From: Paramecium tetraurelia | Lineage: Eukaryota; Ciliophora; Oligohymenophorea; Peniculida; Parameciidae | Assembly (NCBI RefSeq): GCF_000165425.1 | Contig: NW_001799642.1 | Location: forward strand, 1 to 64,000 | Reading direction: 5' to 3' | DNA length: 64,000 nt | In this document: piece after piece, positions 34,516 through 45,580 of the stretch | Position numbering within the stretch: the first letter of the stretch is position 1 | Layout of the letters: each line of letters begins with the position of its first letter | Made by a program: the position numbers and the translations under genes | The notes under the pieces: model-generated | Seen by the model: the letters and a program-made list of their open reading frames with translations, nothing else | The model's database searches: none | What the model was told of the DNA's origin: nothing

Positions 34516-35773
34516 TCAATTTTTTCCATGAACAAAACTATAGAAGGCATCTTCATCATCTTTATTTTTAAATGGTCCTGCAATAAAATTTATTGTTAAA
34601 ACTTCAGAGAAACCTTCATCTTTAGTGGGTGGTGTAACTTTTGAAAAGATCATGTTGATGGGCATCTTTCCTACTTTTTTTGAAAAGTGCTCTCTAAAAT
34701 TATTAGTATCTCTTTAAGTATCATTATGAAGACATAAATCTTTAGAAACTTCTAAGAAAAAACCCCTAACTGGATATTTATTATCCTGAGCTAATTTTAT
34801 AAATGCTGCTCTATCATCTGGAGTTGGATTTGTGTTGTCAATTACTAAATATTTCTTTTCTTTAATTGCTTGCTCTGCAACTTTAAGGCATTTTTCTTTA
34901 GTTTTCAAAGAGTCTCTGTTAACTCTAGTATAATCATTTAAATGATTGTGAACAAAGGTTGATTTGCCAGATCCAGGTGCTCCTATCATGATGATCACTT
35001 AAAATATTGATACTATTTACTTTCTGGTTTGTCAGGTTTAGTAAATTTATTAACTTTGCTTTCCTTAAATAAGAATCCCTCCTTAGGAATGCTCTTTGGA
35101 TTGAATCCTAGTTATTTCGAATAATCTTCATTTAGATCATCCTTTAGGAATAATTGCTCTGGAGTTCTAAATATCAGTCCTAAATTTAAAGCAAATTTCC
35201 TAAAATAATCATTTCAAAAATATATACAAGTCGGTATCTGTAAAGTCTTTAGTTTTTCCTTTAACTCTTCCTGCAGCATCTCCACAGTAAATACTTTTTG
35301 CCATATCTGCTTTAGTTCCAGTTAATTCCTAAAAGTCTTTCCACATATCTTAATTTAATTTTAATTAGTACCTACTCGAGGTTTTCTGTAGTTGTCATCA
35401 CTTGAAGCTATGAATGCAGCTAATGGAATTTTGAGTTCTTTTTATAAAGATTCAATTTTTGTTTTTATATCAGATTCTTTTGTGTGTCCCTTTTCAATAC
35501 CATTCTGGTTTGTAAATATTACTATAGAGTATCCTTGTTTAAAGTAATCTTAAATTGTGGGGATTACTTTTGGATTCCACCATTGCCAATCATTAGCATC
35601 CTTTGCAAATTTCTTTCCAGACTTAGTTTTAATCAAGGTTTCATCCATATCAAACCCTAAAACCAAAGGTTATGGTTTAAATTCCTAGTGTAAAACATTA
35701 CTAATACAATTGTCCCATAGATAAGAGTGCCTTTCTTATTCCAATCCCAATCTGAAGCTTTTTTTTATTTCAT
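34516..35773 (-). CDS. PNKP: Polynucleotide 5'-kinase 3'-phosphatase (PNKP)
   Basis: 386 residues with four introns (35685-35707, 35349-35371, 35200-35227, 34998-35020); the frame closes exactly. The HAD phosphatase half has the DxD nucleophile in GFDMDETLIKTKSGK, IVIFTNQNGIEKG and YCGDAAGR. The kinase half has the P-loop MIGAPGSGKST, NRDSLKT and VIDNTNPT. The enzyme trims 3'-phosphates and phosphorylates 5'-OH DNA ends in single- and double-strand break repair. The animal FHA domain is absent, as in yeast/protist forms. Programmed DNA elimination makes end-repair enzymes of interest in ciliates. Confidence 0.95.
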
Positions 35774-36118
35774 TTAAATAATAATAAATTTGTATCAGAA
35801 TTTGTTATAAGGCTCAAAAATTTCAATATTTATTTATGTATTCAATATATATTTATTTGATTATTGAACATTAAATAATGATCATGAGCAATCATTTTTC
35901 ATTCTCTATAAAATTGAATTGATCTAATACTCCTATTCTTAGACGATATTTAGAATTATAGCCAACAGAAATTTTGAAATGTTTAATGGGTGAAAAGATT
36001 GAAAAGTTAATTTTGGTATAAAATATACACCTATATCATATTGATGCTCTATCTCCAAACATAAGATGTATGAAATTATTTGATAATTCTTGATTTTATT
36101 TATTTATAAATTTCATGA
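35774..36118. other. Spacer, no gene seen
   Basis: 345 bp, AT-rich, upstream of PNKP. Expected to hold its promoter. Nothing else recognised. Confidence 0.5.
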
Positions 36119-36277
36119 TCATTTTGGGCTGCTCAGTTAATTCTTAACAGATTGTACATCTTTCAAAACTGGACACTTTAGGTTGGTATTTGCTTCAAAA
36201 TATGGTTGATTTCCATTTAAAAAATATACTGCTAATAATGCAGTGCTTCCACTTAAGATTGCTAGTATAGGCTTCAT
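36119..36277 (-). CDS. 52-residue protein with N-terminal hydrophobic segment
   Basis: Begins MKPILAILSGSTALLAVYFL, a single hydrophobic segment that could be a membrane anchor or signal sequence, followed by a hydrophilic tail with one cysteine (NLKCPVLKDVQSVKNQLSS). No intron. The composition differs from the surrounding AT-rich DNA and is protein-like; no family recognised. Confidence 0.5.
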
Positions 36278-36800
36278 TATTTTATATTAAATAATTATAG
36301 TATTTTTAAATCGAAATAATAATCGAAACTATCTGCAAATATGTATATGCAATATAGATGTCAGAATTCTAACATTTTGAATTTACAACCAACCAATCTA
36401 TAATAGGATTTCATTATTAGGTGATGTCTAAATAATTCTTAAGAAAAAGTAAAAAAATCAGCAACATTTTTATAATAGTTTGTCAAATGCTATTATTAAT
36501 TAGGATATCATCATCAAGGGGGTCATAAAATATATTATTGAAGTATTATTATGTAAATTAAATGGAATTCAAAATAATAAAAATTATGAAATTCAATTTT
36601 ACATTAGAAAGAGAGAAAATTTTTCAATTATCAGTAATCGATTTTGAGGAAAAGATAATCCAATTTAGATTTAAACAAAAGAACAAGTAATCTGGTTTTC
36701 TTATTATATTTACAATAATGATAATACGAATTAAAATCACTAAAGATATTTATGGAAAAAAAGCAAAATATTTAGAAATAATTTTTATTGCTAATTAATA
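36278..36800. other. Spacer upstream of SF-assemblin
   Basis: 523 bp, AT-rich. A + frame beginning MKFNFTLEREKIFQLSVIDF at about 36588 is open into the next gene in another frame and may be chance. No motif recognised. Confidence 0.4.
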
Positions 36801-37698
36801 ATGTCTGCATCTAAAATCTTTTATTCGCCTTCACGTTCTAACGTTTCAAATGTTTAAGCTTATGGAGGAGACAGAGCTTTGTCACCCAGCAGAGCCAAAA
36901 TCTCTTAATTATCAGAAAAATTATCTAATCTATAGCATTCAATTGACGAAGATTAGGCCGTAATAATTTATAACTAAGAATAAATAGTTTAAAAAGGAGA
37001 CATTCGAGAGCAAAGTAAAGATATTGGAAGACAAGGCTACTAAATAAGCTTAGGCAGACGACTCAAAATTTAAGTTATTGAAGGAATAACTTTAAAAAGT
37101 TGAAGAAGGAGCTTAGAATGAGAAAATAATAAGAGAAGTAATTATCAATTATTATGCATAGGCTGGAGATGAGAAATTGAGATCTAAAGATTTGAAGAGT
37201 TTGGAAGGCTTCTTAAACAGGGAACTATAATAAGAAAAAGTAAACAGGAAGGATTTCGAAGGGAAAATAATCAAGAATACTGATGATAAAGTTTATAGCT
37301 TGAGATTGGATTTAGCTAGATAGAAAAAGTATAGAGAGGAAACAGAAGAGAAAAACGCTTAAGAAATTGGGGATCGAGTGTTGTAATTGTAAGAGGAAGT
37401 TGAAGAGGAGAGAAGACAAAGGTAATTTTTATTTTTCTATTCATATAGAGAATAATAAAACCAAGATACTATCAAAAGATTAGGGGACTCCATTCTCAAA
37501 TTATAAGAGATCTTAACTACTGAGAAGAAATAAAGAGAACAAGCCTAAAGTTAAATGTTCAGAATGTTAGATGAAATGAATCACTATTTAAATGGTGAAT
37601 TATAAAGTGAGAAAAATGAAAGAGAAGCAACTGAAGAGAGTCTTATCAACTTAATTGATTAAACATGCAACAGAGTTGAAAATTCATTAAGAAAATGA
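36801..37698 (+). CDS. SF-assemblin (striated-fibre protein)
   Basis: 280 residues, introns 36960-36987 (28 nt) and 37422-37448 (27 nt). Ser-rich N-terminal head (SPSRSNVSNVQAYGGDRALS) then ~230 residues of continuous heptad coiled coil. The C-terminus matches the family signature (REATEESLINLIDQTCNRVENSL). SF-assemblins polymerise into the 2-nm-filament striated rootlets of basal bodies, in Paramecium the kinetodesmal fibres. Complete, intact; ciliates carry many paralogues. Confidence 0.93.
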
Positions 37699-37869
37699 GA
37701 TATTAATACATTTATTTTTATAGTATTAAATAATATTAATCAAACAATCCATCTTTTTTATTGCTTATACTAATATTGTTAGAAATTATTAGATAAAAAA
37801 AAGAATAAATTAAAGTTAGATGCAAATTATTAAATAAAAATAAAATTGATTATGCATGGACAACAAATT

Positions 37870-39602
37870 TCATTCTTTTTTATTGGTATATTTTAATAAT
37901 GGATTATCTTATTATTACATTTATTGGGGAATATTTCTAAAAATATAAATGGTTTTTATTTACTATTTAAAGCGAGAAGGTTTAATCTAAGGGGAAGCTT
38001 AGAAAGTGTTTTGTTATTTAGCTTATGGAAGTCCAATATTAGGGATAGAATCAACACTGTCCGTTTTTCCAGTAAATAATGGGGAGTTCATTTGTAACGA
38101 GTTCTAGGAATCAATATTTTTTTATTATTTCAATTGCTTTGTTGCTAGCACTCCAGGGGAAGACTAGGGAGAGTTAATTAGTTAATTCTTTCTCAAAGCA
38201 TCAAATTTAACGGATCTTTTATGAATACAATAAATACTCTTCGTTCAACGCATTCATTCTCGAACATAAATCATTTTCTTCCCCTTCCTCAATGAAATCA
38301 TTTTGATTATCCTCAAGCATTATTTAGTTCATTTCTTACAGAAATGGATGCAACAAGCATTGATTGGATGTTATCCTTTTTTAAGGATCCTTCTCAAGCA
38401 TTTTTTTTAATAGATCAATAGCAGAGATAGGAGCATTTTATAACTGCTTAATTGAAAAATCAACATTGGCTTCTCTGTTTTGTTTAACAACCGTTGCATA
38501 ACTTTTACCAGGAAACGGTGGTTTACCAGTTAATAATAAGTAAAATACTAAGCCAAGACTATAGATGTCACAAACTGAACTATAGTGACCTTTCATATCT
38601 TTCATGTTGATGACTTCTGGGGCAACATAGCCTGGGGTTCCACATCTGCAATATAAATAAACATGTTCATTTACATGTGTAGCTAAACCAAAATCAGCTA
38701 TTACCACCGAATCCATTTTTCTATTATTATGATTAATACAATACTTTGATTATTTAAATAAAATATTTTCTAATTTTAAATCTCTATGCATAATTTCTTT
38801 CTGATGCATTTAACACAATCCTTATAAGATTCCTACCAATATCTATTATATTTATTTTGTTGAAAGAATTGCCTTTTCCTTAATCAGATCATAGAGTGAG
38901 CCTCCTTGCAGCAATTCTAATCCGACATACAATGAATTGCTGGTTTCGTAGATTTCATACATTCTCATTAGATGAGGATGATTTAGTTTTCTCATGATTG
39001 TTAATTCATTTACAATAGCCTATTTTCCATTTTCCTCTGCATAAGCAGCTTATTTTGAAAAAGCCTTGATTGCCATTTAGACACCGTCTTCTATTCGTTC
39101 AGCCAAGTAAACCTAATGAGTTTATAAATAAAAGAGTACAGATGCAAAGTTGCCTTTTCCAATTTTTTTGAATACTCTAAAAAGTGAATGAAATTGCCAT
39201 TAATTGATTCTGGATTAAAAGAATTCCCTCCATTGCATTATTATTTTATCATTCCCTTACAATTTATAGGTCGGGTGTTCTGCTTAACCAAAATCTCTCA
39301 TCAACATCATTCCAACAATCTGACCAAGGGAATCATCTTCTTCATCCTTTTTGTTATATTTGTGTTCTTATGATTTCAAATTTTGTCTCGAAATCCAGTT
39401 TCAGATATTTGCAAGGTGTCTGATCATGAGACTTAAGAATAGGATAAAACTGGAATACTTTTGCAAGAAGAATGTAGTGATCGTATCCATACAAGACTCT
39501 AGGTTTGTTCTTTTTGAGTTTAATAAATTCAGATTTCAAGATGGGCTTTTCATTTTTCCACTTTATATCATTAGGAATTTGGATCCAAAGTTTTTAATTC
39601 AT
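37870..39602 (-). CDS. PH domain-CAMK-type protein kinase, one apparent frameshift
   Basis: About 560 residues with introns 39113-39139 (27 nt) and 38216-38237 (22 nt). The N-terminal ~135 residues are PH-like (VLYGYDHYILLAKVFQF, KYLKLDFETKFEIIR, IMQWREFFQSRINQWQ). The kinase domain has IGKGNFASVYLAERI, MAIKAF, EIMHRDLKLENILF, IADFGLAT, CGTPGYVAPEV and CDIYSLGLVFYLL, followed by a Gln-rich tail ending PLLKYTNKKE. One base must be dropped in the T-run 39348-39352 (A-run on the coding strand) to join the PH and kinase frames: pseudogene lesion or miscall. PH-CAMK kinases of this layout are abundant in Paramecium. Confidence 0.82.
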
Positions 39603-40026
39603 AATAATAATAATAATTTATAACCAGTTTAAACATACTCTTTAAAATAAGATTGTTTCGATTACTTATTCAATTTCCAATCTTCCACTCTTTTCCCTTC
39701 TTGACTATTTTTATTGAATCTCCCCCATATTCTTTAGTAATTCATCTTAATTCCTTAATTTAGTTGATATCTCAATTTTATTTCAAATCCTTTTTAATAT
39801 TCAACTACTTGTTTTTAGAGTATTGGATGATAATGAATCCTTTCTAGAAATTCAACTACAAGTTTGCGAATTTATACATAAAGATACTAAATTTAGATTA
39901 AATATGGACAACGTTTATAATTAAGAATGAAAACATCATTTTATTTTCAATTATTGCTAGAGGTAGACTAAAGGTTTTCGGCAATGTTTCTATTGTAAAA
40001 AAATTGCCTATTTTTAAAATCAACAT
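39599..40026 (-). CDS. Uncharacterised 134-residue protein
   Basis: One 23 nt intron (39887-39909). The C-terminal two thirds are rich in basic and aromatic residues (VVEFLERIHYHPILQKQVVE, RIWGRFNKNSQEGKRVEDWK) and the frame is uninterrupted. No family. Its TGA overlaps the ATG of the downstream PH-CAMK kinase (ATGA), and the frame leads straight up to that gene, so an upstream-ORF or fused relationship is conceivable. Confidence 0.5.
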
Positions 40027-40446
40027 AAATTCTCTTTTTCAATAATTAGGTTATCATGAGAAACCAAAAAAATTTGTAATTAAATTTAGTATTGTCTATA
40101 GTTTCATTTGATTAGATTAATTATTTGGATTAAAGAGAAATACAAGTAAATATTTGTTTAATCAGATGATCTAATAAAACCAGTGATTAGATATTGGCAA
40201 TATTCTTTATCAGTCCTTAACTATTGAACAACTGCTAAACCCTTCATTCATTATATGGATAATAAGAATTGTGAGATATTAAGGATATTAAATAGTAATT
40301 TTATTTAGAATATATGAGCAAAGGAAGTTAAGTTTATTCAGTGTTGCAAGTGATAGTTAAATATTAAGTTGACATTTCTCATCAATAGCCTACATTTATT
40401 TTATGTTATATAAATTATTATTTTACTTATATAAAAAGCCATTATA
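40027..40446. other. Divergent intergenic region, no gene seen
   Basis: 420 bp between two divergent start codons; AT-rich. Likely holds promoters for the 39599-40026 gene and the CPBP gene. No motif recognised. Confidence 0.5.
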
Positions 40447-41199
40447 ATGTTAGGAGGACTTTATGGATTAAATTTTAAGTAGCATTCGTATCTTTTTTTA
40501 TGCTTAATATTACCTACAATCATTACAGGATTTGGATTATTTTATTTAGATGAGGCACTGACAACTTTGTGTGTTTTGTAATTTTTCTACGTTATAATAC
40601 CTGCAATTTATATACGGTATCTCAGCAAAGAGGGCGAACTAAGAGGTAATAACTGTGAATATGTAACAAATAGTTTATTTCATAAATGAATTGGAGGGAA
40701 GATAAGAATAGATCAAGAGAGGACTCTCATTATTTAGAAGTGCTTTTGGAATGGTACTATTGTCATTAATTTTCACATATTATTGGGAAGAGGAGATCAT
40801 GGATTATTTGAGGATTCCTCTATTGGAACATCCTGCTTATATCGGAGCATTCATGTTGGTTTTGATTATCTGCAACCCATTTTTAGAGGAATGGTATTGG
40901 TAATGAATTGATATTAAGTAAGGCGATTGTTTTTGATGAAAACCTACAAGGAAAGTGAGAAGTATAGATTTATAATAAATCTCTTTTATGCTTTGTTCCA
41001 TTTCATTATGTTATTTAAGATATTTAAATCAGATTGGGAATTCGCAATTGGGTTTTCAACATATTTTATGTCAATTGGGGGATCCTTCGAACATATCAGA
41101 GAAAAGTACGGGTTCATCACTTGTCTGATGGCTCACTATGGGATGACCTTGGCTGCTTCACTAGCTTTATTAGTTGTATATAAATCATAATTGTAATGA
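40447..41199 (+). CDS. CPBP (CAAX-protease/ABI) intramembrane protease
   Basis: 233 residues, introns 40646-40673 (28 nt) and 40900-40922 (23 nt). About seven hydrophobic segments. The three catalytic motifs of the glutamic intramembrane protease family are in order: EEWYWRLFL (EExxxR, completed only after intron removal), FYALFH (FxxxH) and MAHYGM. Relatives process prenylated CaaX proteins (Rce1) in the ER or act in bacterial ABI systems. The short form here could be an Rce1-like protease. It ends 13 bp before the CapZ-beta start on the same strand. Confidence 0.82.
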
Positions 41200-41212
41200 T
41201 AATTAATTAATA

Positions 41213-42143
41213 ATGGAATCTAAAGAAAAAATCCTCTCTTGCTTGAATATCCTTAAACGCTTGCCACCAACTCAAATCTAAAAGAATGCTGCAGCACTAG
41301 CATCTTTGATTCCAGATTATGCGGAGGAATTATACTAGAAAATAGACAAGCCTTTAGGTATGAGAGAAATGACAATTTAGATATTGGATAGGATGAAAAA
41401 GGGAATCAATATATATAATCCGAATTCAATAGAGATGGAGACTCATTCAGATCACATGTAACCAATTAATACTACCCTCAAATTGATGACGCAGTTTATC
41501 CCTCAGATGCACTACGTAAATTAGAAATAAAAGCCAATGCTGTCTTTGACGAATATAGAAGATTGTATATATATTATAAACATCTAAAGATATTACGAAG
41601 GAGGATTGTCATCATGTTATTTTTGGGATAAAGAGGATGGTGGATTTGCTACAGCTTGGTTGATAAGGAAAAATGTAGAAAAGAGCAAGGGAATTGAGGA
41701 TGGATCTTGGAGTTCAATTAATGTAATTGATATTAAGACCGATGGAAAATCTAAGTGGACTTATAAGATAACTACCTCTGTTGTTTTGGAAATGAATATC
41801 GTCTAAAATCAAGATGTTGGCAAATTCAATATTACAGGCACATTAACCAAATAAGTACTCATCATTATTGATTTTTTTAGAAGGAAGAATCTTTTGAGGC
41901 TCCTGCAGGTAATAAGGATTTAGAACTGTTCCACATTATGAAAATAGGAACCTTAGTTGAAGACGTAGAAAGTTACCTCCGTTCTTAATTGGATGGTGTT
42001 TATTTTGGCAAAACCAAAGATGTATTTCTCTATATCCAACTATTTAATAGATAGTCTTCTAAACACGATTCATTGAAGGAGAAAAGCATTTCATCTAACA
42101 AAGATAGGGATTGGCAGGAGAATTTAAATAGAAATATGGATGA
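41213..42143 (+). CDS. CAPZB: F-actin capping protein subunit beta
   Basis: 275 residues, introns 41358-41380, 41565-41589, 41855-41880, 42022-42050. Clear CapZ-beta: LNILKRLPPTQIQKN, SEFNRDGDSFRSHVTNQYY, PSDALRKLEIKANAVFDEYR, SCYFWDKEDGGFATAWLI, IMKIGTLVEDVESYLRSQLD and VYFGKTKDI. The C-terminal tentacle is short and ends EFKQKYG. With the alpha subunit it caps actin barbed ends. Intact. Confidence 0.96.
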
Positions 42144-42154
42144 TATAATTGAAT

Positions 42155-42323
42155 TCAATAATGAATTTATTAAAAATAATATTGAACCATTTCTATTGAC
42201 ATCTGAAATATTTGATATCACTTGATATGGATATGTATATTCTTTACAATAAAACTTAAGATAATCTAGTTGATGTTTAGACTGAAATTTAAACAATCCC
42301 TTCTTTATTCCAATCACAATCAT
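42155..42323 (-). CDS. Possible very small gene
   Basis: Starts MIVIGIKKGLFKFQSKHQLD; with a 19 nt candidate intron near 42206-42224 it ends at TGA 42155-42157, just past the convergent CapZ-beta stop. About 49 residues, no family. The intron would be unusually short, so this may be chance. Confidence 0.22.
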
Positions 42324-42510
42324 GAATTCAATTATAAATTATATTATCCATAAATTATTGGCTCCCCCTTTCAATAAAAATCTATAACAATAACTCAACT
42401 AGATGTTAATGAAAAATCTGAATTTTTTTAACCACTCTATTTGAATGTGATAATTTTCTAAGATATAATCTATTTTATTTAAAAACATTTTAAATAATAG
42501 ATAATTTATT

Positions 42511-42832
42511 CAAAATAGTCGTATAGAATAAAGAGATAGGTGAATTATTATTATTGTTGGATTATTATATTATATTAGTTAAAGTGGATAATGATTTAAA
42601 AATGAGTTAAATGAATAAATATATATATATATATAAGTGTTTATTAATAATAAAAAGGGTATTATTATTGTATTTTGAATACTACTATTGTACATAAATA
42701 TATAATTTAATGCTATAATAATATAAAAAAAGAAGAGCTATGTGGATCGAACACATGACCGAAAGATATGGAGTCTCTCGCTCTACCAACTGAGCTAAGC
42801 TCTCTATTTTAATACTTTATATCTCTCAAAAA
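42511..42832. repeat. Right arm of the inverted repeat carrying tRNA-Trp
   Basis: Reverse complement of 32757-33074 with ~96% identity by eye. The tRNA part is identical; differences are confined to flanks (for example the length of a TATATA run). Similarity ends sharply at both edges. Confidence 0.92.
42732..42804 (-). tRNA. tRNA-Trp (anticodon CCA), copy 2
   Basis: Sequence identical to the copy at 32785-32857, on the opposite strand, with the same CTCCATA loop, T at position 37, weak anticodon stem and downstream T-run. Identity of both copies points to recent duplication or gene conversion. Confidence 0.82.
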
Positions 42833-42913
42833 GTAAATCATAAAAATAATCCTTTGATTTTTACAACAGTTTTAATTGACTCTACTAAATATCAAACATT
42901 TTTTGAGATCAAC

Positions 42914-43288
42914 ATGGAATAGTTCATTTAATTTTTTGATCAAAACATGTATATTCGAATTGATTTGACTAGCTCTTTCAATCTTTAATTGCTTAATATT
43001 CCTACATTATCCTCAAATTTTCAATATGCTCCAACTTCAAATCAATTTTAGGGTATGATATATTGGCTATTTCAAAGATAGGATCGAAAGGTGCTTGAAC
43101 TTTGTGAAAGAAGATGTCTTAGGAAGCTGGATTACATTGATTTTAAAGTAATTAGAGCATATACATTAAAAATAGGATATAAAATTTGTCACTTTTATAA
43201 AGTTCAAAACTTATCCGCATCATTAAATAGTATGCGTAACATCAGAAATTAATTTATTTTATTTATTGATTCCAGTATGAAAAAATGA
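42914..43288 (+). CDS. Uncharacterised protein, ~115-124 residues
   Basis: Frame opens MEQFIQFFDQNMYIRIDLTS and stays protein-like (SSNFQYAPTSNQFQGMIYWL, VLELCERRCLRKLDYIDF). Unspliced it ends at TGA 43286-43288. A canonical 28 nt intron after DYIDFK (about 43148-43175) would instead give a hydrophobic end closing at 43280; both readings are plausible. No family. It converges on the aldolase gene. Confidence 0.5.
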
Positions 43289-43322
43289 TGATTGTGTTTT
43301 ATTTTATGATATATCATGATAC

Positions 43323-44512
43323 TCAATATTTGTAATCAGCCACAAACAAGGATTCGTTGGATGCACCACCTTATCCACCTTGATATTTTCCTATTTTTAT
43401 AATTTTTAATAAAATACCTAATTAAGCTTCACTGTTAGCCTTAGCTCTGGTTAATAATGCTTATTAAGCAACTTCCCAATTTTCTTATTTGCCAGCCCAT
43501 GTCTTAACAGCAGTGTTTTGGAGTGCTCTGCCATAAGAGAAAGTCAAAGCCCATGGTTTTCTGACTGTGGTCAATTAATTCATAGCATTCAAATTCAAAG
43601 AAGCTTCTTCCTCAGATTGTCCTCCTGAAAGGAACTAAACACAATTAATAGGTTTTAATTACTGTGACTCCGACAAGAGCAGGTGGAACTGTTCTGCTCA
43701 AGGCCAAAGCTGTTCTGTATCCAATTTCTTATGGTGTGACTTTGCTTCTGTCTGCATTGGTTGATCCTGGTGTAACCATATTGGGTTTAAGGAGACATCC
43801 CTCTAAGAAGATGTTGTTTTCATTCAAAGCCTTGAATACGGCAGCCAAAACTTTTTCTGTGACCTTTTAGCAGACTTCGATTGAATGATCTCCATCGGCC
43901 AAGATTTCTGGTTCGACAATAGGAACAAGTCCATTTTCTTAGCAGATTGCTGCATATCTGGCCAATCCCCATGCATTTTCTTGGATGGCTTATTGTGATG
44001 GTAAGCCATTGCCGATTTTCAAGACTGCTCTCCATTTGGCAAATCTGCAACCAAGTTTGTAGTGTTCAGCAGCCATACTAGCCAAGGAGTCTAATCCAAG
44101 AGTTGCTGATTCATCTTGTGTTCCTGGAAGTACACCCAAACCCTTATCGACTTTGATTCCTGCCACGATGCCTTTCTCTTAAAGCAATTAGACGAAGTTC
44201 TTTCCGTCTTTGGTAGCGTGTTTAACCTATGGGAAGTAATTAATAATATGTATTACAGTCTCGGAGAAGAGGATGACACCACTAATGTAATTTTCAACGC
44301 CTGGAGCAGTGAACAACAATTCTCTGTATGCTCTTCTGTTCTCTTCGTTGTTTTCAACATTGATTGTGACGAACTTCTTTCCAATGGTTCCTTAAGACTA
44401 CACTTTTAGATTTAAGAGATACTTCATCAGCAGCCAAGATTCCTTTTCCTGGAGTGCAAATCTTTTAAGCTGTTTCGGCTAATTCCTTTCTGTAGTCGGG
44501 CTTTTATTACAT
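43323..44512 (-). CDS. ALDO: Fructose-bisphosphate aldolase, class I
   Basis: 359 residues, introns 44398-44422, 44227-44256, 43635-43662, 43391-43417. It cleaves fructose 1,6-bisphosphate in glycolysis. Seen: [10 protein letters not shown] at the N-terminus, [46 protein letters not shown], the Schiff-base lysine in [13 protein letters not shown], and [16 protein letters not shown]. The C-terminal tyrosine (DYKY) needed for class I kinetics is present. GC content and codon bias are higher than neighbours, as expected of a highly expressed gene. Confidence 0.97.
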
Positions 44513-45580
44513 TAAGATATTTAAAATGAATTTATTTATCAATTTTTTTTTTAAATCTAAACCTTATGACCTAAACTTTGTATTATTATTAAATACTATT
44601 AAACAATTATTCGTATTATTTTTATACAAATATAATTGAAATAATTCTAACTCTTTTTTCATATATCAATTATATATTTGCAAATGCAGTAAGTTTAAAT
44701 TAATTATAAAAAGAATAGCATCTTTACAATCAAATCGGATTGCAATCAAATAAAATAGTATTGAATTTATAATGCTTTGGATCAAAGAATTAATAGAACC
44801 CTGGATGATGATGTTATATATTGCTCTTAATAAAATAAGTAAGGAAATATAGGATAAAATTCAGTTAAGATTGAATTATGCTATAAAAATTGAAGATCTT
44901 TCTTTAAAACCATAAAAAATTTCACTACTGAGATCCTAAATCTTCTTATACTTTATTTTGTTCTTCCATCCCTGTTGAAATGCAATATTCTTATCAATTA
45001 AATAATAATAATTTATGTGATGATGCAAATTGAATACTGCAATATTTGATGCACTTAGCATAGATATGCTCTATTTAATTATAAAGGTTCAAAAATAATG
45101 GAATAATTAAGTTAATAATTATATTATTATGAAACTTTTTTATGTTTTGTATTCAAAATAAAATATGATAATTAAATTGATTTACAATATTTTAATATAA
45201 GAATTCACATCAATATTATTAGTATTCATCATTTTCTTGAAAAATGGAGTGCCATCATTTGATCGATCAGCATATATAATGGTCAAATGAGATTATTCTT
45301 CATTAAAGAATATAATAATATCATATAACTTTTTACATAGTGATTTAATTAATTGATGTCCAGAATTAAATCTAAAGCGATATTTATTTAATAACTTCCC
45401 TTCGATATATTAAAGTAATTGTTTTCAGAAATGAATTGCGTTTATTAATGAATATTGTGAATTACGTAATTAATATGGAGATTGTTCTAAAATTTAAATA
45501 ATTCTAAAGCAATTAGAATATCATTCAAATATATGTTGATCTAACACATTACAATTACATTTATTTATATAATATATATT
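44513..45580. other. Intergenic region upstream of surface antigen; unresolved frames
   Basis: 1.07 kb. It should include the aldolase promoter and the 5' region of the surface antigen gene, which in Paramecium is important for serotype expression. A short + strand frame from ATG 44684 (MQQVQINYKKNSIFTIKSDC) meets a TGA near 44769 and continues in frame (NALDQRINRTLDDDVIYCS), possibly another interrupted small gene. From 45050 to 45580 nothing is recognisable. Confidence 0.4.

Noticed and set aside
37700..38223. Three simultaneously open plus-strand frames (one including YLAYGSPILGIESTLSVFP)
   Set aside because: The minus strand carries the C-terminal tail of the PH-CAMK kinase after a 22 nt intron, which explains the lack of TGA on both strands.
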